Assembly (NCBI GenBank): GCA_027484055.1
Contig: JAIXQH010000051.1
Span: forward strand, 124,001 to 188,000
Direction: 5' to 3'
DNA length: 64,000 bases
From: Verrucomicrobiaceae bacterium
GTDB taxonomy: Bacteria; Verrucomicrobiota; Verrucomicrobiia; Verrucomicrobiales; Akkermansiaceae
The translations under genes and the position numbers were made by a program. Under the pieces are notes generated by a model. The model was not told the origin of the DNA. It saw nothing but the letters and a program-made list of their open reading frames with translations, and did no database searches. Positions 1 through 8,685 of the stretch are shown here, piece by piece (the first letter of the stretch is position 1; every line of letters starts with the position of its first letter).

Positions 1-617
1 TTGTTGACGAGGTCGCGGCCGGTGACGGGATTGCCTTCGGGTGTGAGGTCGACGTGGAGTTCGGAGCAGGGTCCGCAGGGGCCGGTTTCGCCCATCATCC
101 AGAAGTTATCTTTGACGTTGCCGTGGACGATTTGCACGGCGGGATCACAGCCTTTGGAAACGAAAAGGGCGGCCCAGAGGTCGTAGGCTTCTTGGTCGAA
201 ATTCCCGGGATCGCCTTCTTTCGGCGCATAGACGGAGGCGTAGAGGCGGTGGGCTGGGAGGCCCCAGCGTTCGACGACGAGTTCCCAGGCCCAGGCGATG
301 GCTTCTTTTTTGAAATAGTTTCCGAACGACCAGTTCCCGAGCATTTCGAAGAACGTGTGGTGATAGGTGTCGTAGCCGACATCCTCGAGGTCGTTGTGCT
401 TGCCGCCGGCGCGGATGCATTTCTGCGTATCGGCGGCGCGCGGTGGATCGTAGGGGGCTTTTTCGACGCCGAGGAAATAGGGGACGAAGGGGTTCATCCC
501 GGCATTGGTGAACAGCAGGCCGGGCGACTGCGGGAGCAGCGAGGCGGAGGGGACGATGGTGTGCTGTTTCTCTTTGAAAAAATCGAGGAACGATTGGCGG
601 ATCTCGGCGGATGTCAT
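1..617 (-). CDS. alaS: Alanyl-tRNA synthetase, N-terminal part (runs off left edge)
   Basis: Charges tRNA-Ala with alanine in the cytoplasm. The minus-strand frame from the ATG at 617 reads [20 protein letters not shown], then [53 protein letters not shown] and [12 protein letters not shown]. These are the class II motif 1 and 2 blocks of the AlaRS catalytic core. About 205 codons are visible; the tRNA-recognition, editing and C-Ala parts lie beyond the window. The ORF track misses it because no stop codon falls inside the window, and its 145..768 and 54..629 entries are shadows. It is divergent from ispG, with about 140 bp between the starts that should hold both promoters. The family assignment is secure. 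Confidence 0.95.
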   Translation of the reverse strand, partial: MTSAEIRQSFLDFFKEKQHTIVPSASLLPQSPGLLFTNAGMNPFVPYFLGVEKAPYDPPRAADTQKCIRAGGKHNDLEDVGYDTYHHTFFEMLGNWSFGNYFKKEAIAWAWELVVERWGLPAHRLYASVYAPKEGDPGNFDQEAYDLWAALFVSKGCDPAVQIVHGNVKDNFWMMGETGPCGPCSELHVDLTPEGNPVTGRDLVN

Positions 618-758
618 GGGAACGAATAAATGGGAAAGTCTTTACGGCGGGACGCCGCGACCACGTTGGTGGAGGGCCGGGGGCGCTGTAAAGCCTTGTG
701 TCGGGTCTGAATGCAAGCGTTGCCGAGGCGGAATTTCTCGGGTATGTGTGGACCAGAA

Positions 759-2552
759 ATGAATTCATCGCTGCGCTATTGCCCGGATTTACTGCATTAT
801 TCCCGCCGAATCAGCCGTGAGGTAAGGGTGGGAAATGTCGGAGTGGGTGGAGAAAACCCGATCCGTGTGCAGTCGATGATCACCTCGGACACGCGGGACA
901 CGGCGGCCTGTGTGGCAGAGGTGCTGGGCTTGGCGGAGGCCGGTTGTGAGATCGTGCGGATCACGGCGCAGACGCGGATTTACGCGGCGAATTTAGAAAA
1001 CATTTCCCGGGAAGTGCGGGCGGCGGGCTGTCAGGTGCCGCTGGTGGCAGACATCCATTTCAAGCCAGATGCGGCGATGGAGGCGGCGAAGTGGGTGGAA
1101 AAGATCCGGGTGAATCCGGGGAATTTCGTGGATAAGAAGAAGTTTGAAATCCGCGAATACAGCGACGCGCAGTATGCGGAGGAGCTGGAGCGGATCCGGG
1201 CGGAATTCACGCCGCTGGTGCAGAGATGCAAGGATTTGGGCCGGGCGATGCGGATCGGGACGAACCACGGCTCGCTCTCGGACCGAATCATGAACCGCTA
1301 CGGCGACACACCGCTGGGGATGTGTGAAAGCGCCTTGGAATTCGCGAGGCTGGCGCGGGAAAATGATTACCATAATTTCGTTTTCTCGATGAAGGCGTCG
1401 AACCCGAAGGTGATGATCGAGGCGTATCGGCTGCTTGTGGCGCGACTGGTGGACGAGGGGCCGGATTGGAATTACCCGATTCACCTCGGTGTGACGGAGG
1501 CGGGCGATGGTGAAGACGGGCGGATTAAGAGCGCCATCGGAATCGGTTCGCTACTGGCGGACGGCATCGGCGATACGATCCGAGTCTCACTGACGGAGGA
1601 TGCGATTTATGAAATCCCGGTCGCACGGGAATTGGCGGCTCCTTTTGCTAAGGGGGGAGTCATGATGCAGACTGAAGCTGCTACTTGCGCCCTAACTCCC
1701 TCCTACAACCCGTTCTCCTACCAGCGACGGGCTAGCTCGACGCTGACCATCATGGGCCACGAGCTGGGTGGGGAGAAAACGGTGCGCGTTTTCACGACCC
1801 AGGAATGCTGGAACGCGCTGGCTCACAAGATCGCGGGGATGGGCGATTTTAAACCGGAAATCATCTGGGAAAAATCAGGCGTCGTGGAGATCGATCCACG
1901 TGATGAAGCCGCCATTTCCTCGCTGAATGCCGAGGCTGAGCCACGACTGGTCAGCGTGAAGGATGGGCTGGATTTGGGGGTCATCCATGCGTTTCGCGAG
2001 CTGGCCTTTCGGGTCGATTCGCGGCATCCGATTTTACTCAAGGACACGCTGAATCCACCGGCTGGCGAGACAGATTTCCTGAAAGCCCTGCTACCTGCAG
2101 CCCGCGACATTGGTTCGCTGCTCTGCGATGGCATCGGCGACGCGATCCTCGTCAGAGGAGAAACCGCGCCCGGCCAATCGCTGCGGCTGGCCTACAACAT
2201 TCTCCAAGCGGCGGGCACCCGGATCTTCAAAACCGACTACGTGGCCTGCCCAAGTTGTGGGCGGACCCTCTTCAATCTCCAGCACACTACCCAGAAAATC
2301 CGCGAGGCCACCGGCCACCTCAAGGGCGTGCGGATCGCGGTGATGGGCTGCATCGTCAACGGCCCCGGCGAGATGGCGGATGCGGATTTCGGCTACGTCG
2401 GCGGCGCACCCGGGAAAATCAACCTCTATGTCGGGAAAACGGCCGTGAAATTCAACATCCCCGAGGCAGAGGCCGTCGCGCGGCTCACCGATCTCATTCG
2501 CGAGCACGGAAAATGGGTGGACGCCCCCGAACCTTCACTTCTGACCGACTGA
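759..2552 (+). CDS. ispG: (E)-4-hydroxy-3-methylbut-2-enyl-diphosphate synthase, large three-domain form
   Basis: Converts MEcPP to HMBPP in the MEP isoprenoid pathway with a [4Fe-4S] cluster. The N-terminal TIM-barrel is recognisable from IRVQSMITSDTRD and VADIHFKPDAA. The C-terminal cluster domain has CPSCGRTLFNLQ and GCIVNGPGEMADADFGYVGG, giving the three cysteine ligands. At about 597 residues it is the long form with an extra central domain, as in plants, Chlamydiae and Bacteroidetes, rather than the roughly 370-residue E. coli form. The ORF opens at 711, but 759 (MNSSLRYCPD) places the start just before the conserved region; 744 is another candidate. It sits 5 bp upstream of clpS and may be cotranscribed with it. 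A squalene/phytoene synthase at 35.6 kb would use the same isoprenoid supply. Confidence 0.95.
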   Translation: MNSSLRYCPDLLHYSRRISREVRVGNVGVGGENPIRVQSMITSDTRDTAACVAEVLGLAEAGCEIVRITAQTRIYAANLENISREVRAAGCQVPLVADIHFKPDAAMEAAKWVEKIRVNPGNFVDKKKFEIREYSDAQYAEELERIRAEFTPLVQRCKDLGRAMRIGTNHGSLSDRIMNRYGDTPLGMCESALEFARLARENDYHNFVFSMKASNPKVMIEAYRLLVARLVDEGPDWNYPIHLGVTEAGDGEDGRIKSAIGIGSLLADGIGDTIRVSLTEDAIYEIPVARELAAPFAKGGVMMQTEAATCALTPSYNPFSYQRRASSTLTIMGHELGGEKTVRVFTTQECWNALAHKIAGMGDFKPEIIWEKSGVVEIDPRDEAAISSLNAEAEPRLVSVKDGLDLGVIHAFRELAFRVDSRHPILLKDTLNPPAGETDFLKALLPAARDIGSLLCDGIGDAILVRGETAPGQSLRLAYNILQAAGTRIFKTDYVACPSCGRTLFNLQHTTQKIREATGHLKGVRIAVMGCIVNGPGEMADADFGYVGGAPGKINLYVGKTAVKFNIPEAEAVARLTDLIREHGKWVDAPEPSLLTD

Positions 2553-2557
2553 CAACC

Positions 2558-2839
2558 ATGTCTGACAGCGACACCCTCACCCTCAACTCAGAAGCGACAG
2601 ACAACGATCTACCGTGGAACGTGCTCGTGCACGACGACCCGGTCAATTTGATGCAATACGTCACCTACGTTTTGATGAAAATTTTCTCATACGACGAAAA
2701 AAAAGCCTCCACCTTGATGCTGCAAGTCCACGAGAACGGGCGCTCCATTGTCTGGACCGGGGAACGCGAGAAGGCGGAGTTTTACGTCCAGCAGTTGCAG
2801 GTGCATCAGCTCAAATCCACCTTGGAAAAAGCCTTATGA
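2558..2839 (+). CDS. clpS: ATP-dependent Clp protease adaptor ClpS
   Basis: Adaptor that delivers N-degron substrates to the ClpAP/ClpCP protease in the cytoplasm. The 93-residue product has the ClpS core: NVLVHDDPVNLMQYV forms the first strand and the hydrophobic N-degron pocket, followed by MLQVHENGRSIVW and a C-terminal helix. The ORF track shows it fused to an out-of-frame upstream extension from 2255; the ATG at 2558 is chosen because it gives the standard family length and follows ispG by 5 bp. Its last bases overlap the next start codon (ATGA at 2836-2839), implying translational coupling to the DUF2017 gene. A clpS-DUF2017 arrangement is best known from Actinobacteria. Confidence 0.93.
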   Translation: MSDSDTLTLNSEATDNDLPWNVLVHDDPVNLMQYVTYVLMKIFSYDEKKASTLMLQVHENGRSIVWTGEREKAEFYVQQLQVHQLKSTLEKAL

Positions 2840-3309
2840 AAGCCATGCCGACACTTGAAGGGGGGCTGCGGATCGACACCGAGAACGCCGAGGAATGGCA
2901 CATCCTAAAGTCCATCCTCGCCGATGCGAATGCCCCGGCCACGGACCTGGCGAGTCGGCTAGGCCAGCTCATGCACGACGATGCAGGCTCCGAAGATTGG
3001 CAGGAATTTGTCGTGCCGGACTTGCGCGAAACCTTCCAGGACGCACTCGCCCATGTCGGCGCGGCGGTCGAGGCGGCGATGTTTCACGCAGAATATGGGC
3101 CGGGGCCGATGTGGATCACCCGCGACGACGCAGACCACTGGTATGGCTCCCTGAACCAAGCGCGGCTCGCCTTGGAGGAGCAATTCCACTTCGGCCCGAG
3201 CGAGACGGTCGATCTGAAGCAAATGCCGCCAGAAAGCCGCAGTGCGTGGCTACGGACGAACTTTTACCAGACGCTGCAAGGGATGCTCTTGGAGCACGTC
3301 ATGAAATGA
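2836..3309 (+). CDS. DUF2017-like protein coupled to ClpS
   Basis: Function unknown. The 157-residue soluble protein starts at the ATG overlapping the clpS stop and ends overlapping the next gene (ATGA at 3306-3309). It is mostly helical and acidic, with no signal peptide or membrane segment. Position, length and the conserved-looking late segment around DHWYGSLNQARLALEE resemble the DUF2017 family that follows clpS in Actinobacteria; I make this call mainly from context. A role as a ClpS partner or regulator is plausible but inferred. The longer ORF-track entry (from 2614) includes an out-of-frame clpS overlap and is not the real start. Confidence 0.6.
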   Translation: MKAMPTLEGGLRIDTENAEEWHILKSILADANAPATDLASRLGQLMHDDAGSEDWQEFVVPDLRETFQDALAHVGAAVEAAMFHAEYGPGPMWITRDDADHWYGSLNQARLALEEQFHFGPSETVDLKQMPPESRSAWLRTNFYQTLQGMLLEHVMK

Positions 3310-4211
3310 TCCCTCCCCTCACCCTCTGGATCCTCGGCGACGGCAAGCCCGGTCATGAAAACCAGTCCCTCGGCCTCGCGGAGGCCATGGCGCGGCGCGC
3401 CCCTTGCCAGATCCACCGGATTTCCCTCGCTGGCCAGCGCGGAATCATCCGCCGAGTGCGCGCCGCAGTGAGGGCATGCGCTGGGCTCCCCAAGCCAGAT
3501 ATCATCATCGCCGCAGGCCACGCCACGCACCTCGCGCTGCTTTTTTTGGCCTGTAAAACGGGGGCTCGCAGCGTGGTGCTGATGCGTCCTAGTCTGCCGA
3601 TGGGCCTTTTCAAGGCCTGCATCGTCCCCGGTCACGATTTTAAAAAACCGCCGACACGCCCGAATCTCATCCTCACCCAGGGAGCTCTCAATCGCGTCAC
3701 TCCGCCCTCACAGACCGCGCGTCAGGGCCGGATCATCCTCATCGGCGGGCCATCTCGCAGCCATGGCTGGGCGGCTGAAAATCTACTCGCGCAGCTGGCG
3801 GACATTCTTCAAGACGGCAGTTTCCAGCTCACCGACTCCCGCCGGACACCCGAGGGCTTCACCCGCGAGATTGCGAAACTGAGCCCCGCCTTGGAAATTT
3901 TCCCCCACTCACAAACCCCTCCGGACTGGCTTCCCGCCAAGCTCGCGTCCGCAGAAGAGATCTGGGTCACCGAGGACTCCGTTTCCATGATTTACGAGGC
4001 GCTCTCCTCCGGCGCGAGGGTCGGCCTGCTCGCGGTCCCTCGCACCGGTCAAGCATCTCGCGTCCTCCGCGGGCTGGAGCGCTTGGTCGCAGAGGGCTAC
4101 CTCACTCCCTACAGCGAGTGGCAAAGCACGCGACGACTCAAGCCCGCGCCCACGACCCTCCGCGAGGCCGATCGCTGCGCGGAAGAAATCGCGCGAAAAT
4201 TCCATTTTTAA
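3306..4211 (+). CDS. ELM1-family (DUF1022) GT-B-like protein, copy 1
   Basis: The 301-residue product matches the bacterial family annotated as 'mitochondrial fission ELM1-like' (DUF1022). It opens with WILGDGKPGHENQSLGLAEA, has PDIIIAAGHATH in the first half, and GGPSRSHGW and WVTEDSVSMIYEALSSGARV in the second. The last motif resembles the nucleotide-sugar site of GT-B glycosyltransferases, so an envelope glycan role is likelier than organelle fission. It overlaps the DUF2017 gene by ATGA and is therefore at the end of the clpS set, yet it borders the glycan island. A second copy lies at 8686-9720. No signal peptide is visible. The bacterial function is not established. Confidence 0.82.
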   Translation: MIPPLTLWILGDGKPGHENQSLGLAEAMARRAPCQIHRISLAGQRGIIRRVRAAVRACAGLPKPDIIIAAGHATHLALLFLACKTGARSVVLMRPSLPMGLFKACIVPGHDFKKPPTRPNLILTQGALNRVTPPSQTARQGRIILIGGPSRSHGWAAENLLAQLADILQDGSFQLTDSRRTPEGFTREIAKLSPALEIFPHSQTPPDWLPAKLASAEEIWVTEDSVSMIYEALSSGARVGLLAVPRTGQASRVLRGLERLVAEGYLTPYSEWQSTRRLKPAPTTLREADRCAEEIARKFHF

Positions 4212-4236
4212 GACTGTTCGATCATCCAGTGTTGTT

Positions 4237-4260
4237 TCAGCCTCGGCTGAGTCCCTTTTT
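4237..4260 (+). terminator. Weak intrinsic-terminator-like hairpin
   Basis: TCAGC-CTCG-GCTGA forms a 5-bp stem with a tetraloop, followed by GTCCCTTTTT, 26 bp after the ELM1-like stop. The stem is short, so this is only a candidate for ending the ispG/clpS transcript. Confidence 0.3.
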
Positions 4261-4270
4261 CCCTTCATCC

Positions 4271-5014
4271 ATGACTCGCCACATCATCACGCTCAAATGG
4301 GGCAACCGCTACGGCTCGGACTACGTCAACCGGCTGGCGTCTTCGATCCGGCGGAATACGACCCAGCCCGTGTCGGTGGTTTGCTTCACGGATGATCCAA
4401 CGGGCATCGATCCGTCGGTGAGCGTTTTCCCGATTCCTGAAATCGATCTTCCACCGGCGGTGAAAATCACCCCGTGGCGCAAGCTCTGCCTGTTTCACCC
4501 AGATCTGCCCATCGAAGGGCTGGGACTTTTCCTCGATCTGGACATCGTGATCACCGGCTCACTCGATGATTTTTTCACCTTCGGAAATGAGGATGACGTG
4601 CCGATCATACACAACTGGGTGCCGTGGCATAAGAAGCTGTTCCGGCCCGACCCACAGATCGGCAATTCCTCGGTTTTTCGTTTCAAGCTCAACCATTGCT
4701 CGTTCGTCTGGGATCAATTTCACCAGGAAAAGGACTGGGCACTGGCCACCTTCCGGCCGCCGCAGACTTACGTGACCCATTGCATCAGGCCGCGGATGAA
4801 ATACTGGCCAGACGCTTGGGTGCGCAGCTTCAAGCGCCATTGCCGACCAGGCTTTCCGCTAAATTTCCTGTTTTCGCCTAAGCTGCCCGCCGATGCGCGG
4901 ATCGTCGCGTTTCACGGCAAGCCGGACCCCGACGAGGCCGCGGTCGGCTACCATGGCAAGCACCTGAACCACCACTCGCGTCCGGCCCCCTGGATCAACG
5001 ACCACTGGCGATGA
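4271..5014 (+). CDS. GT8-like glycosyltransferase, paralog A
   Basis: Probable cytoplasmic glycosyltransferase of a GT-A type. The 247-residue product begins MTRHIITLKWGNRYGSDYVN and contains CFTDDPTG, then LFLDLDIVITGS with a DxD-like metal/nucleotide-sugar motif, IGNSSVFRF, VRSFKRHC and IVAFHGKPDPDEA near the C terminus. The same block order occurs in the genes at 6143 and 10554, so the three are paralogs. The ATG at 4271 is used because the upstream part of the ORF-track entry overlaps the ELM1-like gene out of frame. It heads the glycan island and is convergent with the epimerase at 5022. Acceptor and donor sugars cannot be read from the sequence. Confidence 0.78.
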   Translation: MTRHIITLKWGNRYGSDYVNRLASSIRRNTTQPVSVVCFTDDPTGIDPSVSVFPIPEIDLPPAVKITPWRKLCLFHPDLPIEGLGLFLDLDIVITGSLDDFFTFGNEDDVPIIHNWVPWHKKLFRPDPQIGNSSVFRFKLNHCSFVWDQFHQEKDWALATFRPPQTYVTHCIRPRMKYWPDAWVRSFKRHCRPGFPLNFLFSPKLPADARIVAFHGKPDPDEAAVGYHGKHLNHHSRPAPWINDHWR

Positions 5015-5021
5015 ACGGCCT

Positions 5022-5999
5022 TCAACCCAGCTTCGCCAGCGTCCGCCGCCACTCCACGTAACGGGGAATTCCGTCGCGGATGGGCGTCGTGGAGCGATAA
5101 CCCAGCAGTTTTTCCGCCTTGGCAACGTCCGCGTAGGTGCGCGGGACATCGCCGGGTTGGTCGGGCAACTGCCGGATCTGCGCCTGCTTCCCGGTAGCGG
5201 ACTCGACCAGACCGATCAGCTCGTTGAGCGTGGTGGTGGCCGCGCCACCGATATTGAAGATCTCGAACGCCGATGTCGCCGTGTAGTCTGCCGCCGCAAG
5301 GATGCCGCGGACGATGTCATCCACGTAAGTGTAATCGCGGGCCGTACTGCCGTCGCCATAGCGGTCAATGGGCAAGTCCCGGAGCAGTGCGGTGGTGAAT
5401 TTGGAAATCGCCAGATCGGGGCGCTGACGGGGGCCGTAGACTGTAAAAAAGCGCAGGCAAGAACAACGCAGGCCGAAGAGATGGGCATAGTTCGAGCACA
5501 TTTGTTCGCCTGCCAGCTTGGTGGCGGCATAGGGCGAGATGGTGCGCTCAATCGGATCCGTTTCCGAAAACGGCACTTTGTCATTCACGCCGTAAACCGA
5601 CGACGACGAAGCGAAAACAAACGACCGCACGCCGTGATGACGGCTCGCTTCCAGGAGGTTCAGCGTGCCGTCCATGTTGGTGCTGAAATACAGCCGCGGG
5701 TTCGCGATGGACGGACGGACTCCGGCTCTCGCCGCGAGGTGGAACACGGTGTCGAAGTGATGCCGGGCAAACGTCTCGACCACCAGTTCATCGTTGCTGA
5801 TGTCGCCGCGGACGATTTCGACGTCTCCGCGCAGGGCATCCAGATTGTTCTCCTTGATCGCAGGATCGTAGTAATCGTTGAAATCATCGAGGATGACCAC
5901 CTGGTGGCCTGCCGACACCAACGCTTCGCTGAGGTGGGAGCCAATGAAGCCGGCCCCGCCAGTGACTAGGATTTTTTTGGGAGAATTATTGACACTCAA
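5022..5999 (-). CDS. NAD-dependent nucleotide-sugar epimerase, UDP-glucuronate 4-epimerase-like
   Basis: Short-chain dehydrogenase-type enzyme acting on a nucleotide sugar, most like UDP-glucuronate 4-epimerases. The Rossmann motif TGGAGFIGSHL is at the N terminus; the catalytic YxxxK is YAATK after ISP; RFFTVYGPRQRPD and DYTYVDDIV are typical of the extended-SDR epimerases. The TTG at 5999 (LSVNNSPKKILVTGG) follows a GGGGG stretch and gives a normal N terminus; the ORF extends to 6107, and an ATG at 6032 is the other option. It faces paralog A tail to tail with 7 bp between stops. It likely supplies a uronic acid donor for the surrounding transferases. The substrate is inferred from family resemblance. 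Confidence 0.88.
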   Translation of the reverse strand: MSVNNSPKKILVTGGAGFIGSHLSEALVSAGHQVVILDDFNDYYDPAIKENNLDALRGDVEIVRGDISNDELVVETFARHHFDTVFHLAARAGVRPSIANPRLYFSTNMDGTLNLLEASRHHGVRSFVFASSSSVYGVNDKVPFSETDPIERTISPYAATKLAGEQMCSNYAHLFGLRCSCLRFFTVYGPRQRPDLAISKFTTALLRDLPIDRYGDGSTARDYTYVDDIVRGILAAADYTATSAFEIFNIGGAATTTLNELIGLVESATGKQAQIRQLPDQPGDVPRTYADVAKAEKLLGYRSTTPIRDGIPRYVEWRRTLAKLG

Positions 6000-6142
6000 G
6001 AGCCCCCAAAGATAATAAACGGGCCCTAGCATGGCAAGGCCTATCCTTTGCAAGTCGTTCCCAAAGCTCGGCTTCAACACGTGCCGGGACACTATATCTG
6101 CGGGCATTCGTTCATTCTCCCGCCCGCTTAAAACCAGCCTTC

Positions 6143-6907
6143 ATGCCCGATATCAAACATCTCAACATCATCTGTTATAAATGGGGGACACTTTACGGTC
6201 CGCACTACGTCAATCACTTGTATTCCATGGTGGGCAGGCATCTTTCGGCGCCATTTACCTTTCATTGCATCACCGATGACGCCACCGGGTTGGCGGACGG
6301 AATCAAAGCTCATCCGCTTCCGGATCTGGGCATTGAAGGTATCTGGAGGAAGCTGATGACCTTCCAAGACGATTTCTTGGGCCTGAAAGGCGAGTATGTG
6401 GTCAGCCTCGATCTGGATATCGTGATCGTGGACTCGATTGATTTTCTGTTGGAACAGCCAGGCATCGATTTTTACATTGGCCGCAACTGGGCGCGCAAAG
6501 AGGGAAGTGCGCGTGCGAGTGGTTCGGTTTACAGGCTCAAAGTTGGCTCCCATGCGTTCGTCTGGGATCGTTTTTACTCCGACCGCGAAAACGCCGTCGA
6601 TCGTTACCACGGAAAAACCCGCCTGATTGGCGAACAAAACTGGCTGGATGCGAATATTCCCGCCTTCGATTTTTTTCCGGAGGGCAAGGTGGTGTCGTTC
6701 AAGCGGCACTGCAAAGCCCGCGGGCATTACATTTTGGGACCCATCGGCGAGCGTTTCGGTTGGACCACCGCTGCGTGGGGCGAGGCCGTCGTGCCGCCCG
6801 GTGCCGCGATCGTATCATTCCACGGCGATCCGCTGCCACCGGATGTTCGGGACACCTACAGCGGGAGATGGCGGCATGCTCCATTCGTCAGCAAGCATTG
6901 GCATTAA
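6143..6907 (+). CDS. GT8-like glycosyltransferase, paralog B
   Basis: Second of three paralogs, 254 residues. It shares CYKWGTLYGPHYVNHLYSM, ITDDATG, VSLDLDIVIVDS (DxD-like), SGSVYRL, VVSFKRHC and IVSFHGDPLPPDV with the copies at 4271 and 10554. No membrane segment or signal is seen, so it probably acts at the cytoplasmic face. It starts 143 bp from the divergent epimerase start and is followed 13 bp later by the FkbM methyltransferase gene, which itself overlaps a GT2 gene. That makes a compact three-gene transferase operon. The exact sugar transferred is unknown. Confidence 0.78.
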   Translation: MPDIKHLNIICYKWGTLYGPHYVNHLYSMVGRHLSAPFTFHCITDDATGLADGIKAHPLPDLGIEGIWRKLMTFQDDFLGLKGEYVVSLDLDIVIVDSIDFLLEQPGIDFYIGRNWARKEGSARASGSVYRLKVGSHAFVWDRFYSDRENAVDRYHGKTRLIGEQNWLDANIPAFDFFPEGKVVSFKRHCKARGHYILGPIGERFGWTTAAWGEAVVPPGAAIVSFHGDPLPPDVRDTYSGRWRHAPFVSKHWH

Positions 6908-6920
6908 CCGGAGATCCTTT

Positions 6921-7862
6921 ATGAAAATACCAATCCGGCGGCATTTCCGCACATGGTTCGCAGATTTGCGCGTGAAACGTCGCTATGGCACCGTGAATCC
7001 AAGCGCGATCCAGCTTCCGGGCTGCGATTATTTCCTGGAGATCGACCCCACGGACCGTCGTGCCCGCCAGATCCTGGTGCGAGACGGCATCCGTGGGAAA
7101 GCGACCAAGGGAGCACGGCTCTGGAGAGCTCTCAATGACGGATTCAAGCCGGAGGTTCTGGTAGACGTGGGCCTGAATTATGGCGAATGCCTGATGGGTT
7201 CCACCTACCCGACGACTGCGGCGCTTTTCGGATTCGAGGCAAATCCCCGCGTTTTCGAATGCGCGAGCCGGTCGAGAAAAAACCATCCGAACGAGTCGCA
7301 GCTGAATTTTTTCAACATCCTCGTCACCGACGTCGCCGGCCCGGAGCGGTCTTTGTTTGTGGATCCCAGTTGGAGCGGCACCGCCACCGCGGTGGAAGGA
7401 TTGATCCGCTCCAAGGAAACGGTGAAGGAATACAAAATCGCGGCTGACCTGCTGGACAATCTGATCCCGGAAGCCGCCGTCGCCGGCAAACGGATGATGT
7501 TCAAGATCGATATCGAAGGCTACGAACCGAAGGCGCTCAAGGGCTTCACGCGGTTGATCGGCCTGGCCCGGGAAGTCGTCGGTCTCATCGAGTTCGACAC
7601 TCGTTTCCTCCGTATGGCGGATACGGACCCGAACCAGTTCCTGGCGGATCTGAACAAGGTTTTCCGCGTCTTCAGTTGCGGCAAGCGCCGGGAAATCCAG
7701 CTCGCGGAGGTTCATTCCCTGGCAGATCTCCCCCCGGCCCGCGATGAAGCTTCCAGCCAGCACACCGACCTTTTGCTGATCAAGCGGACACCGGATTGGT
7801 TGCAGTGCCTCTCTACCGAGCTTGCCTCGCAGGTCAAAAAACTGCCCGCTCATTCCAAGTGA
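6921..7862 (+). CDS. FkbM-family SAM-dependent methyltransferase, copy 1
   Basis: Probable O-methyltransferase acting on a glycan or glycosylated intermediate. The 313-residue product has the SAM-binding segment VLVDVGLNYGECLMGSTYP (a variant of the DVGANxG motif), FGFEANPRVFE, and FKIDIEGYEPKALKG, which is the FkbM signature. The ATG at 6921 is preceded by GGAGATCC and gives a sensible N terminus; the ORF-track start at 6627 lies inside paralog B in another frame. The stop overlaps the GTG start of the next GT2 gene. A second FkbM gene lies at 9717-10541, so the glycan may carry more than one methyl group. Confidence 0.85.
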   Translation: MKIPIRRHFRTWFADLRVKRRYGTVNPSAIQLPGCDYFLEIDPTDRRARQILVRDGIRGKATKGARLWRALNDGFKPEVLVDVGLNYGECLMGSTYPTTAALFGFEANPRVFECASRSRKNHPNESQLNFFNILVTDVAGPERSLFVDPSWSGTATAVEGLIRSKETVKEYKIAADLLDNLIPEAAVAGKRMMFKIDIEGYEPKALKGFTRLIGLAREVVGLIEFDTRFLRMADTDPNQFLADLNKVFRVFSCGKRREIQLAEVHSLADLPPARDEASSQHTDLLLIKRTPDWLQCLSTELASQVKKLPAHSK

Positions 7863-8680
7863 ATCGTCCGCCCATCGTTTTTGGAATCATCATCCCGACC
7901 TTCAACCGGCCTGCACTGCTCGGCCTAGCCGTCGCGGCAGTGAAGGCGCAAACTTATCCACATTGGAGATTGTTCATCTGTGACGACGCGTCGGTCGCCG
8001 ACTACTCCCCGGTGATGCCGATGATGGAAGATGATCGTATCGAGTTCATCCGGCGGCCCCTCAACGGCGGCTGCAATGCGGCGCGGAATACCGGCATCGA
8101 TGCGGCGATCAGAAGCCGCGTCGATTTCATCATCTCGTCAGGCGATGACGAAGAGATCGATCCACGGGCGCTTGAAGAGGCCGTGACCGTCATCAACGAA
8201 CACCCGGATTGCGGCTGGTTTATCTCGAACACCGCGGGAGACGAGAAGGCGGTTTCCAAAAAAATTGTGACCGCAGGCTACCGCGATTGGCTGGACGATT
8301 ATGTTTACGGCAAGAAACTGCGGGGCGACAAAACCCATGTGATCTCGACGGTGGCGTTGGGGGACATCCGTTATGACGGGCGCTATCGGAACGCGAACAT
8401 GTGGCCGTTTTTTATCCCGTTGTCGGCCAGGACTCGGCTCTGGGCATATCCGTATCCGTCCAAGGTGATCCGTTATTTGGAGGACGGCATTACCAAAAAC
8501 TCATCCCGCTATCCCAAGACTTGGCTGGAAGTCTATTCACGCTTTGCGAAACACGCCTGCGCCATCCGCTACCGCCCGACGAAATTCGCCGCCTACCGTT
8601 ACCTCATCCTCGAGTTGCTGAAAACGCCGAAACGGATCCTGTATCTCTTCCGCCGCCCCAAGCGGCCTGCCGCGAGCTGA
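7859..8680 (+). CDS. Family 2 glycosyltransferase
   Basis: GT-A fold transferase, 273 residues. FGIIIPTFNRPALLGLAVAA is the classic GT2 N terminus, CDDAS matches the first acidic motif, and GGCNAARNTGID followed by SSGDDEEIDP supplies the metal-binding acidic pair. The GTG at 7859 overlaps the preceding TGA, indicating translational coupling; the ORF-track ATG at 7796 would add an unrelated N-terminal extension within the methyltransferase gene. A basic C terminus (PKRILYLFRRPKRP) could contact the membrane. It ends 5 bp from the convergent ELM1-like gene. Donor and acceptor are unknown. Confidence 0.88.
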   Translation: MNRPPIVFGIIIPTFNRPALLGLAVAAVKAQTYPHWRLFICDDASVADYSPVMPMMEDDRIEFIRRPLNGGCNAARNTGIDAAIRSRVDFIISSGDDEEIDPRALEEAVTVINEHPDCGWFISNTAGDEKAVSKKIVTAGYRDWLDDYVYGKKLRGDKTHVISTVALGDIRYDGRYRNANMWPFFIPLSARTRLWAYPYPSKVIRYLEDGITKNSSRYPKTWLEVYSRFAKHACAIRYRPTKFAAYRYLILELLKTPKRILYLFRRPKRPAAS

Positions 8681-8685
8681 TCAAT

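Noticed and set aside
145-768. 207-residue minus-strand ORF (and 54..629 plus)
   Set aside because: Both are out-of-frame shadows of alaS; the real frame from 617 gives clear AlaRS motifs.
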